Part shown: piece after piece, positions 6,393-13,742 of the stretch
Layout: every line of letters begins with the position of its first letter
Numbering within the stretch: position 1 is the first letter of the stretch
Assembly (NCBI GenBank): GCA_023436395.1
Contig: JAEZJJ010000062.1
Location: 1-16,689, forward strand
Direction: 5' to 3'
Length of the DNA stretch: 16,689 nucleotides
Source of the DNA: Bacillota bacterium
Lineage (GTDB): Bacteria; Bacillota; Clostridia; Lachnospirales; Cellulosilyticaceae
Translations under genes and position numbers: made by a program
The notes under the pieces: generated by a model
Databases searched by the model: none
The model's input: only the letters and a program-made list of their open reading frames with translations
What the model was told of the DNA's origin: nothing

Positions 6393-8071
6393 TAGACTAT
6401 AACACTTTTAAAGAATCAAAAGCCTATCAGTATGCAATAGATGTACTAGAGGGCAAGTTCCCTACAAATAAATATATAAAAGCAATATGCAAGAAGTTCC
6501 TTTATGAAATAGACCATCAGGAGGAGCTTCTTTATTATTTTGATTATGATGTGGCTGACAAGATAATTAATATCATGAAGTTAATTAATTTCGCTACTGG
6601 TGCTGTAGCAGGCCAATCATTATATGAGGCTTGTGTGGGATATCAGTATTTTTTTATACTCAATATTTTCTGTTGGAAACGAAAAGACAAACCTGAAAAG
6701 CGAAGATATGAAATTTGTTTACTATGGATATCGCGTAAGAATAGTAAGTCAGTAAATGCGAGCTTGCTAATGATTATTCTTATGATTTTAGAGCCTAAGT
6801 ATTCAGAGTTCTATCTTTGTGCTAATACAAGAGATCAAGCCAAGATTGTATATGGAGAAACAAGAAAACTTCTTGAAAGTAGTCCTATTATTCGAGATAA
6901 GTTTGATATTAAAAGGGATGTTATTACCTGCAAATTAAATCAGAATACACTTAGAGCTTTATCAAGTGATTTTAACACTACAGATGGCTTAAGAGTGTCT
7001 GCCGCTTGTATAGATGAGGTGGGAGCTGCTAAGGATGGTGGACTTATTGAATCTATGACATCTGGTATGCTATCAGTACAAAATAGGCTTTTAATATTAA
7101 TTTCTACCAGTTATCCCAATACACAGAATCCGTTCCTAGAATGGACTGATTACAGCAAGAAAGTTATAGATGGTGTGGTAGATGATGAAAAACTCTTTGC
7201 CATGCTCTACAGCTTAGATGAAAAAGATGAAATGGTAGTGGAGAATTTCATGAAGGCTAATCCTTTGCAGAGTACCTTAGAGGATGGTAGGGAGTACCTA
7301 GAAAGTGAATATAAAAAGGCACTTGAAATGGGTGGTGCAAAGTTAACATCCTTCAAGTGTAAGCATTTAAATATATGGCTAGATGGTGATGTGGGAGAAA
7401 TCTATATTCCAACGGATCAACTCAAGAAGTGTAGACTACAAGAGGCATTTGATTGGTGTGGTAGAAATGTTTATTTAGGCATTGACCTTGCTATGACAAC
7501 GGATAACTGTTCAGTAGCAATGGTTACTGAGGAAAATGGCAAAGTTTATGCTAATGTATGGGCATTTATTCCTGCAGATAGGATTGATGAAAAGACTAGG
7601 ATAGAGAAAGTAGACTATAGAGCTATGATAAGAAATGGTAATTGCTTTAGTTGTGGTGAGAATGTGGTAGATTACAGCTTTATAGAGAGCTTTATCTTAG
7701 GATTAGAAGATAAATATGGTGTACGAATAGTTGGAATAGGCTTTGATAGATATAACTGTATGAGTACAGCACAAAAGCTAGAAAATAATGGTCATGAAAC
7801 CACAGAGATTAAGCAACATTCAAGTGTACTTCATAGTCCTACAAAACTACTAGAAGAATTAGTTTTAACAGAGCAATTTGGTTATGAAAATAACCGTTTA
7901 CTAGAAATTAACTTTGCCAATGCAAGGTGTTTATATGATACGAACCTGAACAGATATGTCAACAAGAAGAAATCAACAGGAAAGATTGATATGGTGGCAG
8001 CATTAATTAATGCTCTATACCTACAAGAACAGGAGATGCTTCAAGAAGACTTTGTAGTTCAGGTTTTTTAA
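6392..8071 (+). CDS. terL: Terminase large subunit (ATPase-nuclease), apparent AUA start
   Basis: 559 residues if read from the ATA at 6392. Numbered from there: the conserved N-terminus IDYNTFKESKAYQYAIDVLE; a P-loop region WISRKNSKS at 112-120, where the usual form is RKNGKS; the Walker B pair D208-E209 in AACIDEVGA; and the nuclease domain with D365 (YLGIDLA), D452 (IGFDRYN) and D533 (GKIDMVAA). The protein pumps DNA into the procapsid and cuts it. The only ordinary start codon, GTG at 6551, would remove 53 conserved residues and has no good ribosome binding site. TAATG overlaps are used at 12028-12032 and 14480-14484 in this same operon, so TAATA here looks like the same junction with G changed to A. 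Alternatives are a sequencing error or a -1 frameshift from terS on the G run. Identity is certain; the start is the uncertain point. Confidence 0.93.
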   Translation: MDYNTFKESKAYQYAIDVLEGKFPTNKYIKAICKKFLYEIDHQEELLYYFDYDVADKIINIMKLINFATGAVAGQSLYEACVGYQYFFILNIFCWKRKDKPEKRRYEICLLWISRKNSKSVNASLLMIILMILEPKYSEFYLCANTRDQAKIVYGETRKLLESSPIIRDKFDIKRDVITCKLNQNTLRALSSDFNTTDGLRVSAACIDEVGAAKDGGLIESMTSGMLSVQNRLLILISTSYPNTQNPFLEWTDYSKKVIDGVVDDEKLFAMLYSLDEKDEMVVENFMKANPLQSTLEDGREYLESEYKKALEMGGAKLTSFKCKHLNIWLDGDVGEIYIPTDQLKKCRLQEAFDWCGRNVYLGIDLAMTTDNCSVAMVTEENGKVYANVWAFIPADRIDEKTRIEKVDYRAMIRNGNCFSCGENVVDYSFIESFILGLEDKYGVRIVGIGFDRYNCMSTAQKLENNGHETTEIKQHSSVLHSPTKLLEELVLTEQFGYENNRLLEINFANARCLYDTNLNRYVNKKKSTGKIDMVAALINALYLQEQEMLQEDFVVQVF

Positions 8072-8087
8072 TTAGAAAGGAGGCAAA

Positions 8088-8846
8088 ATGTACGAATTAC
8101 ATCAAGGTGACTGTCTAGAAATAATGAAGGACATTCCTACTGGTTCAGTAGATATGATTTTATGTGATTTACCCTATGGCACAACTGACTGTAAGTGGGA
8201 TGAAATCATTCCATTAGATAAGGTTTGGAAAGAATATGAAAGAATCATAAAGGAAAATGGAGTAATAGCGCTTACCTCAGCACAGCCTTTTACAACTAAA
8301 CTAATAAATAGCAACAAGAAGCTCTATAGATATAATTGGTACTGGATTAAAAATATGGTAACAGGCTTTGCTTTTGCTAAGTCTCAGCCACTTAGAAAGG
8401 TAGAGGAAATATGTATCTTTTACAAAAAGAAACCTATGTATAATGCACAGGGTTTAGTAAAAGTGAAAAAACCAAAGGCAAAATATAGAAATCCTAGAAA
8501 AGCTAATCCTATAGATACAGCCTATAGTACAAGATTATATGGTGAATATGTTTCAGAATGGACTAATTATCCTACTAATGTGTTAAATATCAAGACAGAG
8601 AGAGGTTTACATCCTACGCAAAAACCAGTTGAGTTGTGTGAGTATCTTATTAAGACTTATACAGACGAAGGTATGACTGTGTTAGATAATTGCATGGGTT
8701 CAGGGACAACTGGTGTGGCTTGTATGAATACCAATAGAAGGTTTATAGGCATAGAAATGGATGAAAATTATTTCCATGTTGCCTTAAATCGAATATCAAA
8801 TGCACAAGAGAACTCTTTAGCTCAAGGTGAAGAAAAATGGGCTTAA
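8088..8846 (+). CDS. Phage DNA methyltransferase (N6-adenine/N4-cytosine type, beta-class order)
   Basis: 252 residues, AAAGGAGG site before ATG. Motif IV comes first: CDLPYGTTDCKWD with D27-L28-P29-Y30, a DPPY variant. Later come HPTQKP at 175-180 and motif I VLDNCMGSGTTG at 199-210 (the usual FxGxG reads NCMGSG). This order marks a beta-type amino-methyltransferase. It uses S-adenosylmethionine and has no cognate restriction gene nearby, so it probably protects phage DNA from host restriction or modifies a packaging/regulatory site. It lies between terL and the portal gene and overlaps the portal start by 10 bp, so it is fully part of the late operon. The target sequence cannot be read from the protein by eye. 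Confidence 0.88.
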   Translation: MYELHQGDCLEIMKDIPTGSVDMILCDLPYGTTDCKWDEIIPLDKVWKEYERIIKENGVIALTSAQPFTTKLINSNKKLYRYNWYWIKNMVTGFAFAKSQPLRKVEEICIFYKKKPMYNAQGLVKVKKPKAKYRNPRKANPIDTAYSTRLYGEYVSEWTNYPTNVLNIKTERGLHPTQKPVELCEYLIKTYTDEGMTVLDNCMGSGTTGVACMNTNRRFIGIEMDENYFHVALNRISNAQENSLAQGEEKWA

Positions 8847-10108
8847 GAGATTTTTTTATGCAGAAAAATATTGAGTTAAAATCTGAAGAACTAGATTTGC
8901 ACCTAGAGGGAACAAATGAATGTAACAAGGATTTTATAACTAGGGAAAAAGCCCTAAGTTTACCCTCTGTTTACGCAAATGTGGAACTGATAGCAAGTAC
9001 TATAGGAAATTTAGAAATCAAGCTATATAGGGAAAATAAGGGTAGTGTGGAGGAAGTAAAAGAAGATTATAGAATGATTCTTTTAAATGATGAGCCAAAT
9101 GCCTTTATGACTGGTGATGAGCTTAAAAAAGCAATGGTGAGGGATTACCTTTTAGAGGGTAATTGCTATGTTTATATTGATGGACAAGGTTTAAGTAAAG
9201 AGAAACAAAAACTCCATTATATACCCACCCATAAAGTTAGCCTTTTACTTTCACCAGGAGCTATTCTAAAAGAAGTTACAGTGCTTATAGAAGGTCAGAC
9301 CTATGATATTAGCCAGTTTATGATTTGTACTAAAAATACTTTAAATGGAGTAGAAGGTAGAGGAATTGTAGCTGAATGTAACGCTAGCCTAAAACAAGCT
9401 TTAGATAATATGGAATATACCTCTCGCACTATGGGAACTGGTGGGGTCAAAAGAGGGGTACTACAAAGTACAAGAAGACTTACAGCAGAAGCCATTGCGG
9501 AGTTAAAGAAAGCATGGAAAAGGCTTTATGAGAAAAATAATGACTGCATTGTACTAAATGAAGGTATTACCTATCATGAACTCCAACAAACAGGAGCTGA
9601 AATGCAAATGATTGAAAGTAAATCAGCTATTGATGCAGACATTTGTAAGTTATTTAATGTGCCAGTTAATATGTTTGAGTCTAGTATTCCTGCAGAAGTG
9701 TGGGATGCATTTATAAAGCTCTCCATTACCCCCATTTTAGATAAGTTTGAGAAGGTTTTAAATAAGTGTTTGCTACAATCAGAAGAAAAAGGTAAGTATT
9801 ACTTTGCTTTTGATACTAAGCAGCTCAACAAAGGTGATATTGAGAAACGTTTTAAGGCCTATGAAATAGCACTTAAAAATGGATTTATGACACCCTCAGA
9901 AGTACGTTTTGAAGAAGATTTAAATGAAATCACTACTTTAAATTTCGTTAAGCTGAATCTTGGTGATGTTTTGATGGATATTGCATCAGGAAGCATCTAT
10001 ACACCTAATACAAACACCAAAGTTAATCAAAATTACACTAATGTGGTGCAAAATGGTGCAAAAAATGATACTAAAAACATCAATATGAGTCAGGATGATA
10101 TCAAATAG
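8837..10108 (+). CDS. Portal protein, HK97 family
   Basis: 423 residues. Landmarks are the N-terminal MGLRDFFMQKN, ITREKALSLPSVYANVELIA followed by STIGNLEIKLY, PNAFMTGDELKKAMVRDYLL with EGNCYVYID, the GVKRGVLQSTRRLTAEAIAE block, and ESKSAIDADICKLFNVPVNM near residue 270, all typical of the SPP1/HK97-type portal fold. The product forms the dodecameric ring at the capsid vertex and docks terminase. The start overlaps the methyltransferase stop; AAGGTGA in the methyltransferase end serves as ribosome binding site. The C-terminal tail is Asn/Thr-rich and low complexity (TPNTNTKVNQNYTN), as usual for portals. Confidence 0.93.
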   Translation: MGLRDFFMQKNIELKSEELDLHLEGTNECNKDFITREKALSLPSVYANVELIASTIGNLEIKLYRENKGSVEEVKEDYRMILLNDEPNAFMTGDELKKAMVRDYLLEGNCYVYIDGQGLSKEKQKLHYIPTHKVSLLLSPGAILKEVTVLIEGQTYDISQFMICTKNTLNGVEGRGIVAECNASLKQALDNMEYTSRTMGTGGVKRGVLQSTRRLTAEAIAELKKAWKRLYEKNNDCIVLNEGITYHELQQTGAEMQMIESKSAIDADICKLFNVPVNMFESSIPAEVWDAFIKLSITPILDKFEKVLNKCLLQSEEKGKYYFAFDTKQLNKGDIEKRFKAYEIALKNGFMTPSEVRFEEDLNEITTLNFVKLNLGDVLMDIASGSIYTPNTNTKVNQNYTNVVQNGAKNDTKNINMSQDDIK

Positions 10109-10148
10109 TTATCATAAAGCACCAAAATGATGAAAGGGGGTGGAAATC

Positions 10149-10733
10149 ATGCAAATAGAGATGCGAAATGATGGTAGTTTAGAGATAAGTGGCTATGTGA
10201 ATGCGGTGGATCGCTATTCTAAGGAGCTTTATTCAGAACGAGGAAAGTTTATTGAGAAAGTGAAACCTGAAACATTTAATAAGGCATTGGCTAGAGCTGA
10301 TAATATAGATATGCTATTAAATCATGATGTAAGATGTAAGTTAGCTAGTACCATGAATCAAACGCTACAACTTAGAGAAGATAATATAGGTCTTTATGCA
10401 AAGGCAATTATTTATGATAAAGATGTAATTGCAGAAGCTAAGCAAGGTAATTTAAAAGGATGGTCATTTGGTTTTAGAGCTTTAACTGATACATGGGAAG
10501 AAGAACAGCCAGTAGCAAAGCGTACGCTAGAGGATATTGACCTAATGGAAGTATCATTGCTAACTATTGAGCCAGCCTATATTGCTACATCGGTGCAAGT
10601 GAGAGCAGAAGGCATTGAGCAGAGAAGCAGGCCTGAGGGTGTGGTAGAAAAAGAGCAACCTATCGTTAATGAAGATTATGATAAGGAGAAGCAGTGGCTA
10701 GATGTAAGGGTGTGGTTAATGAAAAATAAATAA
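10149..10733 (+). CDS. Prohead protease, HK97 family (U35)
   Basis: 194 residues from ATG 10149; AAAGGGGGTGG ends 6 bases upstream, and the GTG at 10140 lies within it. Family features are the opening IEMRNDGSLEISGYVNAVDR, VKPETFNKAL, the catalytic His in MLLNHD (H59), the catalytic Ser in LKGWSFGFR (S106), and DLMEVSLLTIEPAY. It cleaves the scaffold-like N-terminus of the capsid protein during head maturation. A terminator-like hairpin follows, separating it from the capsid gene. Confidence 0.93.
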   Translation: MQIEMRNDGSLEISGYVNAVDRYSKELYSERGKFIEKVKPETFNKALARADNIDMLLNHDVRCKLASTMNQTLQLREDNIGLYAKAIIYDKDVIAEAKQGNLKGWSFGFRALTDTWEEEQPVAKRTLEDIDLMEVSLLTIEPAYIATSVQVRAEGIEQRSRPEGVVEKEQPIVNEDYDKEKQWLDVRVWLMKNK

Positions 10734-10735
10734 CT

Positions 10736-10769
10736 AGGACTCCATGAACTAATTGTGAGAGTCCTTTTA
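10736..10769 (+). terminator. Intergenic hairpin with short T run, protease to capsid
   Basis: AGGACTC (10736-10742) and GAGTCCT (10759-10765) form a perfect 7-bp stem with a 16-base loop, followed by TTTATT. It lies inside a co-directional operon, so it may attenuate read-through, trim the message or stabilise the 5' end of the abundant capsid mRNA rather than stop transcription fully. Confidence 0.55.
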
Positions 10770-10803
10770 TTATGCCTAAAATTAAGACTAGAAGGAGACA
10801 TGA

Positions 10804-12030
10804 ATGAAATTATTGCTAGAAAAGAGAAGTAAAATCATTACACAGATTGAAGAAATCATGGAAAAGGCTGAAAAGGAATGTAGAGCTTTTTCAGGTGAAG
10901 AATTAACAAAAGTAAATGAGTATAAAGAACAAATTACTCAGATTGATGAAACCATTAAAACTAAGGAAGAAGCAAGGGATCTAATGACTACTATTAAAAA
11001 GTCAGCTTCATCCACACCAACTAATAATGAAGAACGTTCTATTTCTGATGAGATTAGAGCACTTAAATCAGACCAAGAATTAGAAATTGGTACAAAGGAA
11101 TTAAGAGATGCTACACACACCTTTTCAGATGCAGCTATTGGCTCAGGAAATGCTTCAACTCAAAATATTGCTAAGACAACCTTTGCAGATTACATCTTAG
11201 ATAAACTTGCCTATGTATCACCATTATATGGTGCAGTAAGGCATGAACGCTTTGGAAATAGTAAACATCAGATTCCAGTACAAGCAAATAAACTGGGTAA
11301 ATTCGTGCCTATGCAAGAGCTTGCAGAATACAGTAAGCAAGTAGCAAATTTTAAGGCTATTAAATTAGAAGCTCATAAGTTTGGAACACTTATTTCATTT
11401 TCACAAGAAGCATTAGATGATACTGGTTATAACTTAGAAAGTGAGCTTTTAAGACAGTTGGCAGAGGCCTATAGCATGACTCTTGATGAACTTATTGTAA
11501 AAGGAAATGTTGAGTATGATGTGCAAGGCTTAAATAGTTTTAGCGTAGAGGATGGAGCAAAAGAAGTTAAGTTAACAGGAAATATTACACCTGAAACATT
11601 AACAGAGTTATATTTTACACTACCTATTAGATACCGAAGCACAGCTACTTGGGTAATTTCAGACCAAACAGCTAAGGCACTAACTGATATGAAGTTTGTA
11701 GATGGTAGACCAGTACTTGTAAGCTCTTATAATGGCTCACCAGTAGGAATGCAAACCACTATTTTAGGTAGACCAGTTATTATTAATGAGCATATTGCTA
11801 ATTTAGATGGTACAGGAACAGTTATTTATTTTGGAGACTTAAAACGTGCACTTATTGTAGGGGAAAGGAAAGCATTATCCCTTCAAAAATCTACAGAATA
11901 TGGTTTTATTAATGATGAAATTGCAATTAAGGCAAATATGAGATTAGACATTAAAAAAGCTTTAGGAGAAGCTATGGTGCTTGGAACGGTAGGAAGTGTA
12001 GCTAAGACATCTAGGAGTAAAGTAGCTTAA
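10804..12030 (+). CDS. Major capsid protein, HK97 fold
   Basis: 408 residues, AAGGAGA site before the ATG at 10804; an ATG at 10800 is in another frame and closes after 10 codons. Residues 1-65 are a charged coiled coil (EKRSKIITQIEEIMEKAEKE), the scaffolding delta domain, then a linker to about 105. The mature HK97 fold follows: TTFADYILDKLAYVSPLYGA, KFVPMQELAEYSKQVANFK, AHKFGTLISFSQEALDDTGY, RPVLVSSYNGSPVGMQTTIL, and the E-loop/P-domain end GFINDEIAIKANMRLDIKKA. The prohead protease probably removes roughly the first 100 residues; the exact site cannot be seen. The stop overlaps the next start as TAATG. Confidence 0.95.
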   Translation: MKLLLEKRSKIITQIEEIMEKAEKECRAFSGEELTKVNEYKEQITQIDETIKTKEEARDLMTTIKKSASSTPTNNEERSISDEIRALKSDQELEIGTKELRDATHTFSDAAIGSGNASTQNIAKTTFADYILDKLAYVSPLYGAVRHERFGNSKHQIPVQANKLGKFVPMQELAEYSKQVANFKAIKLEAHKFGTLISFSQEALDDTGYNLESELLRQLAEAYSMTLDELIVKGNVEYDVQGLNSFSVEDGAKEVKLTGNITPETLTELYFTLPIRYRSTATWVISDQTAKALTDMKFVDGRPVLVSSYNGSPVGMQTTILGRPVIINEHIANLDGTGTVIYFGDLKRALIVGERKALSLQKSTEYGFINDEIAIKANMRLDIKKALGEAMVLGTVGSVAKTSRSKVA

Positions 12031-12323
12031 TGAAGCTATCAGAGATTGATGTACCTTTTGTTAAGGAGTATCTAAGACAAGATGGTGATGAAGATGATAG
12101 ACTCATTGGAGCCATTTTAGAAGGTGCAAAGGATTATATTGTGAAGTATACAGGACAGACTTTGGAACAGTTGGAAGAAGGTGAGGACCTTACCGTTGCA
12201 GTATTGGTACTATGCGCTGAGTTTTATGATAATAGAACAATAAATGTGAATGATAGGCTTAATTTGAGAGTTAATATGATGTTGGAATCTTTGATTGGTA
12301 GGTATAGTGTAAACTTGATATAA
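12030..12323 (+). CDS. Head-tail connector, gp6-like
   Basis: 97 residues, all helical, with the family pattern VPFVKEYLRQDGDEDDRLIG then AILEGAKDYIVKYTGQTLEQ and VLVLCAEFYDNRTINV. It forms the ring beneath the portal (HK97 gp6/phi-11-type DNA packaging family). It overlaps the capsid stop. A diverged, truncated copy of residues 13-97 occurs at 12806-13066, about three quarters identical by eye count. The next normal partner, the head adaptor, is 1.4 kb downstream instead of adjacent. Confidence 0.88.
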   Translation: MKLSEIDVPFVKEYLRQDGDEDDRLIGAILEGAKDYIVKYTGQTLEQLEEGEDLTVAVLVLCAEFYDNRTINVNDRLNLRVNMMLESLIGRYSVNLI

Positions 12324-12378
12324 ATGTATTAATATTATATAATTATCGAAAATTCAAATATAAGTTAGAGGGGATAAA

Positions 12379-12747
12379 ATGAATAATAATTATTTCGAAT
12401 TAAATGAGTTAAAGAGTGGGCCTTTTAAATATTTATTAATTACAGCACCAATTGATTCTTGGAAGTATAGTTTAACATTAGACCAATTAATAGCAAATAT
12501 TAAAATGGAATGTTCATGGACAGGTGAGAATGAAGAAAATGAAATAAAAAAAATTCTAGAAATTAAAAGCTATATAGAAGAAACAGTGACAAGCATAGAG
12601 GAAAAACCGTATATTATAAGATATACATCCATACCAGTACCAGATTGCTTTGATTTAGAATTGGTCGGAATGGCAAAGATAGAAAACAATGGTATGTGCT
12701 TTATTTTTAGTAATAATAAAAAGTATTTAGAGAGTATTGATGAATAA
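12379..12747 (+). CDS. Unknown small cytosolic protein, possible immunity-type cargo
   Basis: 122 residues, AGAGGGGAT site 5 bases before the ATG. No signal peptide, no membrane segment, no catalytic motif that I recognise. It is acidic, with a central helix (ENEENEIKKILEIKSYIEET) and predicted strands either side (FKYLLITAPID, YIIRYTSIPV, GMCFIFSN), a composition like many small immunity or antitoxin proteins. It lies between two phage gene scraps, inside the connector/adaptor junction, and is not a known neck protein. More A+T-rich than the structural genes. Function unassigned. Confidence 0.55.
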   Translation: MNNNYFELNELKSGPFKYLLITAPIDSWKYSLTLDQLIANIKMECSWTGENEENEIKKILEIKSYIEETVTSIEEKPYIIRYTSIPVPDCFDLELVGMAKIENNGMCFIFSNNKKYLESIDE

Positions 12748-12768
12748 ACTAACAAAGTAGGTGAGACA

Positions 12769-12810
12769 ATTCATTTTGACAGTGGAAAATCAAACAAACA
12801 AATAACATGA
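12769..12810 (+). pseudogene. Relict start of a second head-tail adaptor gene (first 13 codons)
   Basis: ATT followed by codons for HFDSGKSNKQIT and then TGA. The intact adaptor at 13743 begins ATA then HFDSGKLNKRIT, so 10 of the 12 following residues match. AGGTGAG at 12759-12765 is a ribosome binding site, 3 bases before the ATT. The copy breaks off exactly where the truncated connector copy begins, marking a recombination junction at about 12806-12810. Confidence 0.75.
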
Positions 12811-13066
12811 ATCTCTCAGACAAGATGGTGATGAAGATGGTAAAATCATTAAAGCCATTTTAGAAGGTGCTAAAGATTATATTGTGAAGTATACAGGGCA
12901 AGGGGTAGAACAACTTGAAGAAAGTGAAGATTTAACGATTGCAGTGTTGGTGTTATGTGCCGAGTTTTATGATAATTGTACTATAAGCGTTAATGAACTG
13001 ATTAATTTGAGAATAAATAGTATGTTGGAACCCTTAATAGGAAAATACTGTTTAAATCATCTCTAA
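12806..13066 (+). pseudogene. Truncated second copy of the gp6-like connector
   Basis: From 12809 the frame reads ESLRQDGDEDGKIIKAILEG, then AKDYIVKYTGQGVEQLEE and VLVLCAEFYDNCTISVNE, to a stop at 13064-13066. It corresponds to residues 13-97 of the connector at 12030, about 63 of 85 positions identical by eye. The first 12 residues are missing and a stop lies directly upstream in frame (12803), so no normal start exists; a GTG at 12884 could give 60 residues but has no ribosome binding site. The divergence excludes a fresh tandem duplication; it looks acquired from a related phage. Confidence 0.8.
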
Positions 13067-13075
13067 CATTTAAAA

Positions 13076-13231
13076 GTGAATTATAATTATATTGGGATTA
13101 AGTATTCTGCGCAAATAATAGAGGGTGGATATACACCAAAAGAAATATTGAAAATTGCACAATTACCAGAGTCATATCAAACTGAAATTAGTAAAGGTAT
13201 GAGATTAGCAAAATACGTAGAAGTAAAATAA
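13076..13231 (+). pseudogene. Short ORF, possible C-terminal remnant of a toxin or other cargo protein
   Basis: A 51-codon frame from GTG 13076 reads VNYNYIGIKYSAQIIEGGYT then PKEILKIAQLPESYQTEISK and GMRLAKYVEVK. It has no ribosome binding site and no ATG at its head, and it follows directly in frame after the connector relict's stop. The sequence looks like the end of a folded domain rather than a whole protein. It ends 18 bases before an immunity-like gene, the arrangement of a toxin C-terminus and its immunity gene. The toxin reading is inference; the frame itself is clear. Confidence 0.4.
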
Positions 13232-13249
13232 CGATATTAGGGGGAGTCC

Positions 13250-13732
13250 ATGAAGTTTAGTATTTTTGAGATAAAAGCAGGTTGGTTTGAAGTAATGTTA
13301 AATGATCAAATAATAATTACTAATTCATATTATATGGGTAATGATGCACCAAGAATACTTATAAAAAATTTAGTACAAATGTTTAGTTTAGAATCAGGAA
13401 TTATAAGACTGTGTTGGCAAGATGAACCAGGAGCACTTATTTGGAAATTTGAAGTAAATAATGGGAAGGTTAACACAAAAATACTTGATTGTAATATTGA
13501 AAACACGTACAAGTTACAGTATGAGGGGCGAAGTTTAGATGTGTTTGATGATAGTGAAATATTTTTTGAAGCTAAGGATTCATTATATAACCTAGCCTTA
13601 AACGTATATCATGAGTTTAAAAATTACAGCAATGGTGATATGCTGAAACACTACGAAAAAGAATGGATGCCATTTCCACATGAAGAATTAAATAAATTAG
13701 GAGATATTCTAAAATCAAAGAGAATAAAATAG
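13250..13732 (+). CDS. Immunity-like cytosolic protein of a widespread small family
   Basis: 160 residues, GGGGGAGT site before ATG. The pattern GWFEVMLNDQ ... S26-Y27 ... D32 ... LVQMF ... D58-E59-P60-G61 ... W65 then FEVNNGKVNTKIL recalls a widespread family of small bacterial proteins with 'SY..DA...L' and 'DEPG...W' signatures that often occur near polymorphic toxin genes. That recall is from memory and not searched. The C-terminal half has SEIFFEAKDSLYNLALNVYH and a helical end. There is no signal peptide or membrane segment. It has no known virion role, and it sits between a possible toxin tail and the head adaptor. The best guess is a neutralising (immunity) protein or a host-benefit moron. 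Confidence 0.5.
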   Translation: MKFSIFEIKAGWFEVMLNDQIIITNSYYMGNDAPRILIKNLVQMFSLESGIIRLCWQDEPGALIWKFEVNNGKVNTKILDCNIENTYKLQYEGRSLDVFDDSEIFFEAKDSLYNLALNVYHEFKNYSNGDMLKHYEKEWMPFPHEELNKLGDILKSKRIK

Positions 13733-13737
13733 GAGTG
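13731..13737 (+). promoter_or_regulatory. Ribosome binding site of the head adaptor that fixes an AUA start
   Basis: AGGAGTG overlaps the stop of the preceding gene and is followed after 5 bases by ATA at 13743, exactly where related adaptors have their first Met (before HFDSGKLNKRITF). No ATG, GTG or TTG occurs in this frame between the upstream stop (13725) and the ATG at 13848. Confidence 0.6.
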
Positions 13738-13742
13738 ATACA

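Noticed and set aside
12884..13066. A separate 60-residue gene starting at GTG 12884
   Set aside because: It is the second half of the truncated connector copy; homology continues upstream to 12809 and there is no ribosome binding site at the GTG.
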